From Acidicapsa acidisoli (lineage in GTDB: Bacteria > Acidobacteriota > Terriglobia > Terriglobales > Acidobacteriaceae): a stretch of DNA of 64,000 nt. Both the position numbers and the translations under genes were made by a program. Position 1 is the stretch's first letter. Every line of letters begins with the position of its first letter. The stretch covers positions 930,001 through 994,000 of the forward strand of contig NZ_JAGSYI010000001.1 of assembly GCF_025685625.1 (NCBI RefSeq). Direction: 5' to 3'. Below are positions 59,612 through 64,000 of the stretch, piece by piece. The notes under the pieces were generated by a model. It searched no databases. It was not told the DNA's origin and saw only the letters and a program-made list of their open reading frames with translations.

Positions 59612-62600
59612 GTGAATGCTTCCGCTTCCGCCCTTCGTGTGCCTGTGTTCCGGAACAGGCTTGGTACCGCCATCGTGACTGCGATGTTTACATTTGCCTT
59701 TCTGCTGCTTCTGGCTATTCCATCCGGCGCGCAGAACGTTGCGTTGAGAGACAAGATTGTGGCTGCTCTGCCGCCCGAGGCGCAGAACGTGATGACGCGC
59801 TTGTCGAGCCTGAGCGAATTGCCGGATGGGGCGTGGAAGATGCACTCCGGCGACATGGCTCACGGCGAGACGATAAGCCTCGATGAGAGCAACTGGCAGC
59901 CGATTGCCAAAGAAGCCAAGGCTCCCAACGACGCGGTGTGGTTTCGGCAGACGATCACTGTGCCGCCCACGTTGAACGGATACGACCTGACGGGCGCGCG
60001 GATCTGGTTCCAGTTCCATGCCAACGCCAATGGGCCAATGCCGCAGATTCTCTACTTCAACGGGCGGCGCGTGGCTCTGGGCGACGACCTCGAACCGATT
60101 GTGCTGCTGGATGAAGCAAAGCCCGGCGACAAAATCGTGGTCGCGGTAAAGCTGCTGCATACGGTCGACCAGAAAATCTTTCGCGGCGCGACGATGCGCA
60201 TCGAGTTCCCTGCTTCCCGGCCCAATCCAGCGGCGTTGCGGACCGAGTTCATGAGCGCTGCGCTGCTCGTTCCAAGCCTCGCGCCCGGCGACGCTTCGAA
60301 GGAAGCGACGCTGACCGACGCCATTGAGGCGGTCGATCTGAAAGCGCTCGACGCACACGACCAGGCCAAATTCGATGCTTCGCTCAAAGCATCGCAGGCT
60401 AAGCTCGAAGCGCTTCGTCCGCTGCTGCAGTCGGCAACCTTCTATCTGACAGGCAATTCGCACATCGATGCCGCGTGGCTCTGGCCGTGGACCGAGACGG
60501 TCGACGTGGTCAAGCGCACCTTTGGAACCGCCCTGCAATTGATGTACGAGTACCCCAACTACACCTACACCCAGTCGGCGGCGGCTTATAACGAGTGGAT
60601 GGCGCAGAAGTATCCCGATCTGAACGACCAGATCAAGCAGCGGATCAAGGAAGGCCGCTGGGAAGTGGTCGGCGGCATGTGGGTGGAACCAGACCTGAAT
60701 ATGCCGGATGGCGAGTCGCTGGTGCGCCAGTTGCTGGTGGGCAAGCGCTGGTACAAGCAAAACTACGGCGTCGACGTTCGGATTGGCTGGAATCCCGACT
60801 CCTTTGGATACACATGGCAGTTGCCGCAGATCTACAAGAAGAGCGGCGTCGACTACTTCGTGACCCAGAAGATGACCTGGAACGACACCAATCAGCTTCC
60901 CTTCAAGCTCTTCTGGTGGGAATCGCCCGATGGCTCCAAGGTCCTGGCATATTTCCCGCATGACTACGCCAATGACAACCTGAACCCCGTGCGGCTGGCC
61001 GATGACCTCGCGACCGCGCGAACCCGATCCACCGGCATGACCGACATGATGGACCTCTACGGCGTCGGCGACCACGGCGGCGGCCCCACGCGAGCCATCC
61101 TCGACGAAGGCGAAGCGTGGACGCCCGGCAGCACCGTGCCGCAGGCTGAAGCCGAGCCTGTGATGCCGAAGCTCCAGTGGGGAATTGCACAGAATTACTT
61201 CTCGTCGGTGGAAAAGCAGGTCGCTCCCGAGAGCCAGACATGGGACTACTCGTCGATCGCCAAGGGATATACGGCTCCTGCGGCAGTCGAAGGCAAAGTT
61301 TCCATCCCCACCTGGAAGAGCGAGCTTTACTTCGAATATCACCGCGGCGTGATGACCACGCAGGCCAATCACAAGCGCAATATGCGCGAAGCCTCCGAGG
61401 AAGTGCTCAATGCCGAGAAGTGGTCCTCGCTGGCCTGGCTCGACGGCAAAGCATATCCTGGCGCGGAGCTCACCGAAGACTGGAAAAAAGTCCTCTTCAA
61501 CCAGTTCCACGACCTCGCGGCAGGCTCCGGCATCGGCGTCATCTACAAGGACGCGCAGAAGGATTACGACGTCGTACGCTGGTCCACGAATGAGATCGAC
61601 TCGAGCGCGCTGGAGACAGTCGCCGCCAGAATCAATACAACTGCGGGAGAGAAATCCTCCGCCGAGCCTGCGATTGTCGTCTTCAACCCTCTCGGCTGGG
61701 AACGCTCTGGTGAGGTAAAGGCAACGGTCCAGGTCGCAACTCCCTTCCGCGAACTTCGGATTGCCGAGAACGGAGCGAAAAATGAATCGCTAGTTGCTCC
61801 GACCATCGTTTCCCGGACGCCCGGCTCAGGGCAAATGGAGATCAGCTTCCACGCGGAAGGAATTCCAGCGATGGGGTACAAGGTCTTTCATGTTGTCCCG
61901 GTCGACCGCAGCGAGGCGGCGACGCCAGTACCACCCTACACGCCGAAACAGGAGACAGGCGGCAAAGAGCTTGTCCTGCAAAACGAGCGGGACGGCCTCT
62001 CGGTGCATGTGAGCACGGACACCGGCTGCATCACCAGCCTGCGTGACGAAAAGACAAAGTATGAATGGCTCGCATCTGGAGCGTGCGGCAATGAACTGCA
62101 GGCCTTCAAGGACACGCCCAAGGATTATGACGCCTGGAATATCGATCCGGGAACGCTCGATGCCGCTCCCACTTTGATCAACAAAGCGGACTCCGTGGTG
62201 ATGGTCGGCGATCAGTTGCATCACGGAGTTCGCGTGACGCGAACCTGGCAAAGCTCGAAGTTCGTCCAGACAATCTGGCTTGAGCCTGGCACGGACTACG
62301 TCGACATCGACAACGAGATCGACTGGCATGAGTCGCATGTTCTGCTGAAGGCTGCGTTTCCCCTGGCTGCCTCAAGCGATCACGCAACCTATGAAATCCC
62401 CTACGGATCGATCGACCGCACGACTCTGCGAACCAATAGCTGGGAGAAAGCGCAGTTTGAGGTCCCGGCGCAGCAGTGGGCAGACCTCGGCGACGGCCAA
62501 CACGGCCTGAGCGTCATCAACGAGAGCAAATTTGGCTACGACGCCGTAGGCAACGTACTACGCCTTACCCTGCTTCGCTCCCCCAAATGGCCTGATCCGG

Positions 62601-63025
62601 ATGCAGACATGGGCCACCATCATTTCCACTACGCGATCTATCCCCACGCCGGAACCTGGCAGCAGGCGATGACCGTCCGTCATGGTTTCGAATACAACTA
62701 TCCGCTGACGGCCGTCGTAACCACTGCTCATTCCGGCGAGCTGCCGGCTGCGCACTCCTTTGCTTCCGTATCCCCGGACAACATCGTCCTCACCGCCATG
62801 AAAAAGGCGGAAGACACCAACTCGCTCATCTTCCGCGCCTACGAATGGGCGGGCAAAGCCGCCACAGTCGAATTCCACGTGCCGCCGGGCGCGACCGGAG
62901 CAACCGTCACCAACATGATGGAGACTCCGGAGGGAGATGCACTTTCGGTTTCCGGCGATACCGTCAAGGCTCCGATCAAGCCGTTTGAAATTCTGACGGT
63001 TCGAGTGGACTACCCAGGGAAATAG
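59612..63025 (+). CDS. GH38 alpha-mannosidase, exported
   Basis: This 1137-residue protein begins at GTG 59612, with GGGAGGA about 10 bases upstream, and has a signal segment (AIVTAMFTFAFLLLLAIPSG). The GH38 catalytic domain shows GNSHIDAAWLWPWTET (H284 and D286 as zinc ligands), GGMWVEPDLNMPDGESLVRQ, GWNPDSFGYTWQLPQ (D396, the probable nucleophile), YGVGDHGGGPTR and FNQFHDLAAGSGI. An all-beta C-terminal half follows (from about 690), as in the class II mannosidases. It would release terminal alpha-linked mannose from glycans such as fungal or plant N-glycans. It is downstream of the LacI regulator, 172 bases away. A large open frame on the opposite strand (59585-61510) is only a codon-use shadow. 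Confidence 0.93.
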   Translation: MNASASALRVPVFRNRLGTAIVTAMFTFAFLLLLAIPSGAQNVALRDKIVAALPPEAQNVMTRLSSLSELPDGAWKMHSGDMAHGETISLDESNWQPIAKEAKAPNDAVWFRQTITVPPTLNGYDLTGARIWFQFHANANGPMPQILYFNGRRVALGDDLEPIVLLDEAKPGDKIVVAVKLLHTVDQKIFRGATMRIEFPASRPNPAALRTEFMSAALLVPSLAPGDASKEATLTDAIEAVDLKALDAHDQAKFDASLKASQAKLEALRPLLQSATFYLTGNSHIDAAWLWPWTETVDVVKRTFGTALQLMYEYPNYTYTQSAAAYNEWMAQKYPDLNDQIKQRIKEGRWEVVGGMWVEPDLNMPDGESLVRQLLVGKRWYKQNYGVDVRIGWNPDSFGYTWQLPQIYKKSGVDYFVTQKMTWNDTNQLPFKLFWWESPDGSKVLAYFPHDYANDNLNPVRLADDLATARTRSTGMTDMMDLYGVGDHGGGPTRAILDEGEAWTPGSTVPQAEAEPVMPKLQWGIAQNYFSSVEKQVAPESQTWDYSSIAKGYTAPAAVEGKVSIPTWKSELYFEYHRGVMTTQANHKRNMREASEEVLNAEKWSSLAWLDGKAYPGAELTEDWKKVLFNQFHDLAAGSGIGVIYKDAQKDYDVVRWSTNEIDSSALETVAARINTTAGEKSSAEPAIVVFNPLGWERSGEVKATVQVATPFRELRIAENGAKNESLVAPTIVSRTPGSGQMEISFHAEGIPAMGYKVFHVVPVDRSEAATPVPPYTPKQETGGKELVLQNERDGLSVHVSTDTGCITSLRDEKTKYEWLASGACGNELQAFKDTPKDYDAWNIDPGTLDAAPTLINKADSVVMVGDQLHHGVRVTRTWQSSKFVQTIWLEPGTDYVDIDNEIDWHESHVLLKAAFPLAASSDHATYEIPYGSIDRTTLRTNSWEKAQFEVPAQQWADLGDGQHGLSVINESKFGYDAVGNVLRLTLLRSPKWPDPDADMGHHHFHYAIYPHAGTWQQAMTVRHGFEYNYPLTAVVTTAHSGELPAAHSFASVSPDNIVLTAMKKAEDTNSLIFRAYEWAGKAATVEFHVPPGATGATVTNMMETPEGDALSVSGDTVKAPIKPFEILTVRVDYPGK

Positions 63026-63039
63026 CATTTGAAACGGAA

Positions 63040-63079
63040 CCCACCCCGGTCACAAAATCAACCTTGTTGCCCGGGTGGG
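63040..63079. terminator. GC inverted repeat after the alpha-mannosidase gene
   Basis: CCCACCCCGG (63040-63049) and CCCGGGTGGG (63070-63079) pair at 8-9 of 10 positions over a 20-base loop, 14 bases after the stop. No T-run follows. It could be a hairpin-type terminator or a member of a repeat family. Confidence 0.35.
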
Positions 63080-63127
63080 CCAACCTGATTTGCCGGCCAT
63101 GCTAGGCTAGAGCCGAGGGAGTACGGA

Positions 63128-63232
63128 ATGGATATTACGTCGCCGTTTTTTGTCGTGCCGCTGCTGGCGGTGGTCTTTCTTGGCTGCATCCTGTTTGCCA
63201 CGCTCACCGGCAAAGAGAAAAACTCACACTAG
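63128..63232 (+). CDS. 34-residue single-pass membrane peptide
   Basis: A short open frame with an excellent ribosome site (GAGGGAG, 6 bases before the ATG) encodes MDITSPFFVVPLLAVVFLGC followed by ILFATLTGKEKNSH. About 22 hydrophobic residues form one membrane segment with a positively charged C-terminal end. The stop TAG is at 63230-63232. The peptide is not recognised. Its size, topology and lone position resemble small membrane regulators or stabilising subunits. It stands alone after the alpha-mannosidase and before a hairpin-rich convergent region. Confidence 0.6.
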   Translation: MDITSPFFVVPLLAVVFLGCILFATLTGKEKNSH

Positions 63233-63236
63233 AGCC

Positions 63237-63329
63237 TTTTAGGAAACGAACAGCGAATGCTCGCGTGGTCTTTCTATCAAAGAAAGGCCACTCTTCACCA
63301 CTCTTGATGAACCATACCATTTCCTAAAA
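63237..63329. terminator. Nested hairpin region between convergent genes
   Basis: An inner stem GTGGTCTTTC (63265-63274) / GAAAGGCCAC (63282-63291), 10 pairs with one G-U, is enclosed by a perfect outer inverted repeat TTTTAGGAAA (63237-63246) / TTTCCTAAAA (63320-63329). It separates the small peptide gene from the convergent gene ending at 63353. A bidirectional terminator or a repeat element. Confidence 0.5.
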
Positions 63330-63352
63330 TGCTTTAAATTCCCATTGAAATT

Positions 63353-64000
63353 TTAGAGATTCGGGCTCGGCGTCTGCGCAGGATCAGACGCCGAATCGTT
63401 TTTCGTCTCCGGCTTTGGATCGGACACAGTCGCATCTGCCGGGGCGACCGGAGTTGCAGTATCCTGCTTCCCGGCAGCGACAGCCGCTGGGTTGGCCGTA
63501 ACCGCAGAGTCCGTCGCAGCCGGAGTTACACTTGAAACCGGCGAACTGATGGGCAGGTTGAGCGTTTGGACCGTATCGGGGTCATCGCGCAGACGCAGGT
63601 AGAGCGTTCCATTGCCCCCATTCGCTCCCCCAGAGCGCGCGATATTCGGAATCGTCACAGCGCTGCCGGTAAACTCAGCCGGCACCTCGACGGCATTGGC
63701 CATATCCGGCGTGGTTGCGACTTCCGTGATCAGAAACAGATTGTTCCCGCTCAACTGGCATGGCTTTGCAGGGTTACGCGGGCAGCGCAGGTCCTTCGAG
63801 GCGGGACCAGCGGTAAATCCCGGCAGACGGACCAGCGTACCGAGCGGCACCCAGTCTCCTGTGATGCCATCTGCAGTAACGGCACGCAAATGAATCGGCC
63901 CGAAGGCCGATGCTCCGAAGCGCGCCAGCGGATCGAGGGCAGCGACGGCGGTGTGCGAGTCTTCCAGCATCAGGCTGCCATCGGTAAGGGACAGCGTGGT
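63353..64000 (-). CDS. Protein of unknown function, C-terminal part (5' end outside window)
   Basis: The frame runs off the right edge; at least 215 residues are visible and the start lies beyond 64000. The visible part has an ordered segment (SLMLEDSHTAVAALDPLARF, GASAFGPIHLRAVTADGITG, DWVPLGTLVRLPGF, then a C-x12-C-like pair DLRCPRNPAKPCQLSG, SNLFLITEV-type strand GNNLFLITEVATTPDM) and a low-complexity tail of Ala, Thr, Val, Asp and Pro (about 70 residues) ending TPSPNL. It resembles uncharacterised acidobacterial proteins with repeated beta folds, possibly surface-exposed. I cannot name a function. The stop lies just beyond the nested hairpin. Confidence 0.7.
   Translation of the reverse strand, partial: TTLSLTDGSLMLEDSHTAVAALDPLARFGASAFGPIHLRAVTADGITGDWVPLGTLVRLPGFTAGPASKDLRCPRNPAKPCQLSGNNLFLITEVATTPDMANAVEVPAEFTGSAVTIPNIARSGGANGGNGTLYLRLRDDPDTVQTLNLPISSPVSSVTPAATDSAVTANPAAVAAGKQDTATPVAPADATVSDPKPETKNDSASDPAQTPSPNL

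Noticed and set aside
59585-61510. Long minus-strand open frame (641 codons) opposite the GH38 gene
   Set aside because: It lies fully inside the GH38 coding region in a mirrored codon phase of GC-rich DNA, its translation is His/Arg/Val-rich without recognisable domains, and it has no ribosome site.
1-64000. CRISPR arrays, tRNA/rRNA genes, insertion sequences, integrases and phage genes
   Set aside because: No direct-repeat/spacer pattern, no cloverleaf or rRNA sequence and no transposase or integrase motif was seen on either strand by reading; a computed tRNA/IS scan was not possible here.

Overview
The window looks like chromosomal DNA of a GC-rich (about 60%) soil member of the Acidobacteriota (Terriglobia / Acidobacteriaceae type). 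This is an inference from gene content. There are several exported glycoside hydrolases with Tat-type or Sec signals, a TonB-dependent receptor with an N-terminal carboxypeptidase-regulatory domain, an FG-GAP/UnbV (CRTAC1-type) protein next to a multiheme cytochrome-TPR protein, many MFS carriers and three sigma factors. No rRNA, tRNA, CRISPR array, transposase, integrase or phage gene was seen.

Layout. 1-630: tail of a sigma factor and a small membrane protein. 652-9349: carbohydrate block with a GHL6/beta-galactosidase-like hydrolase, a GH116 glucosidase translationally coupled to a COG0523 (CobW-type) GTPase, a small protein with a clan-CD (C80-like) cysteine peptidase pattern, and a GH35 beta-galactosidase. 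9498-19597: propeller-phosphoesterase, hydantoinase/oxoprolinase pair with a divergent MFS carrier, and a TonB receptor. 19818-27858: tag glycosylase, then an FAD oxidoreductase / APC permease / Rieske oxygenase set that looks like an amine or amino-acid-derivative catabolic unit, an S1-domain protein and an exported hydroxypyruvate-isomerase-like TIM barrel. 27925-35467: CpxA/CpxR-like two-component pair, a divergent sigma factor with a structured leader, an MFS carrier, a metallo-beta-lactamase-fold protein and an SDR + zinc dehydrogenase pair. 35578-43198: Fpg/Nei glycosylase, beta-helix pectate-lyase-like protein, MFS carrier and M1 aminopeptidase. 43208-44461: a decayed locus in which the remnant of an acyl-CoA/acyl-ACP synthetase abuts a truncated, frameshifted GntR regulator. 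44495-49978: AraC regulator, ECF sigma factor, M16 peptidase and a small exported protein. 49981-56097: FG-GAP/UnbV protein, pentaheme cytochrome-TPR protein and TPR protein, all on the minus strand. 56434-63025: unknown small protein, GRP-type sugar porter, LacI regulator and GH38 alpha-mannosidase. 63128-64000: a 34-residue membrane peptide and the C-terminal part of an unknown protein.

How it works together. Exported hydrolases release sugars from plant or fungal glycans, carriers import them, and local LacI/AraC regulators probably control the sets. The most interesting non-routine signals are these: the stand-alone C80-like protein (7131-7709); the GH116-GTPase coupling; a pair of OmpR/CpxR-type direct-repeat boxes and an A-B-A'-B' leader between the response regulator and sigma genes; three perfectly phased 11-bp repeats upstream of the TPR gene; and strong GC hairpins lacking U-tracts at most convergent gene ends, often overlapping the stop codon.
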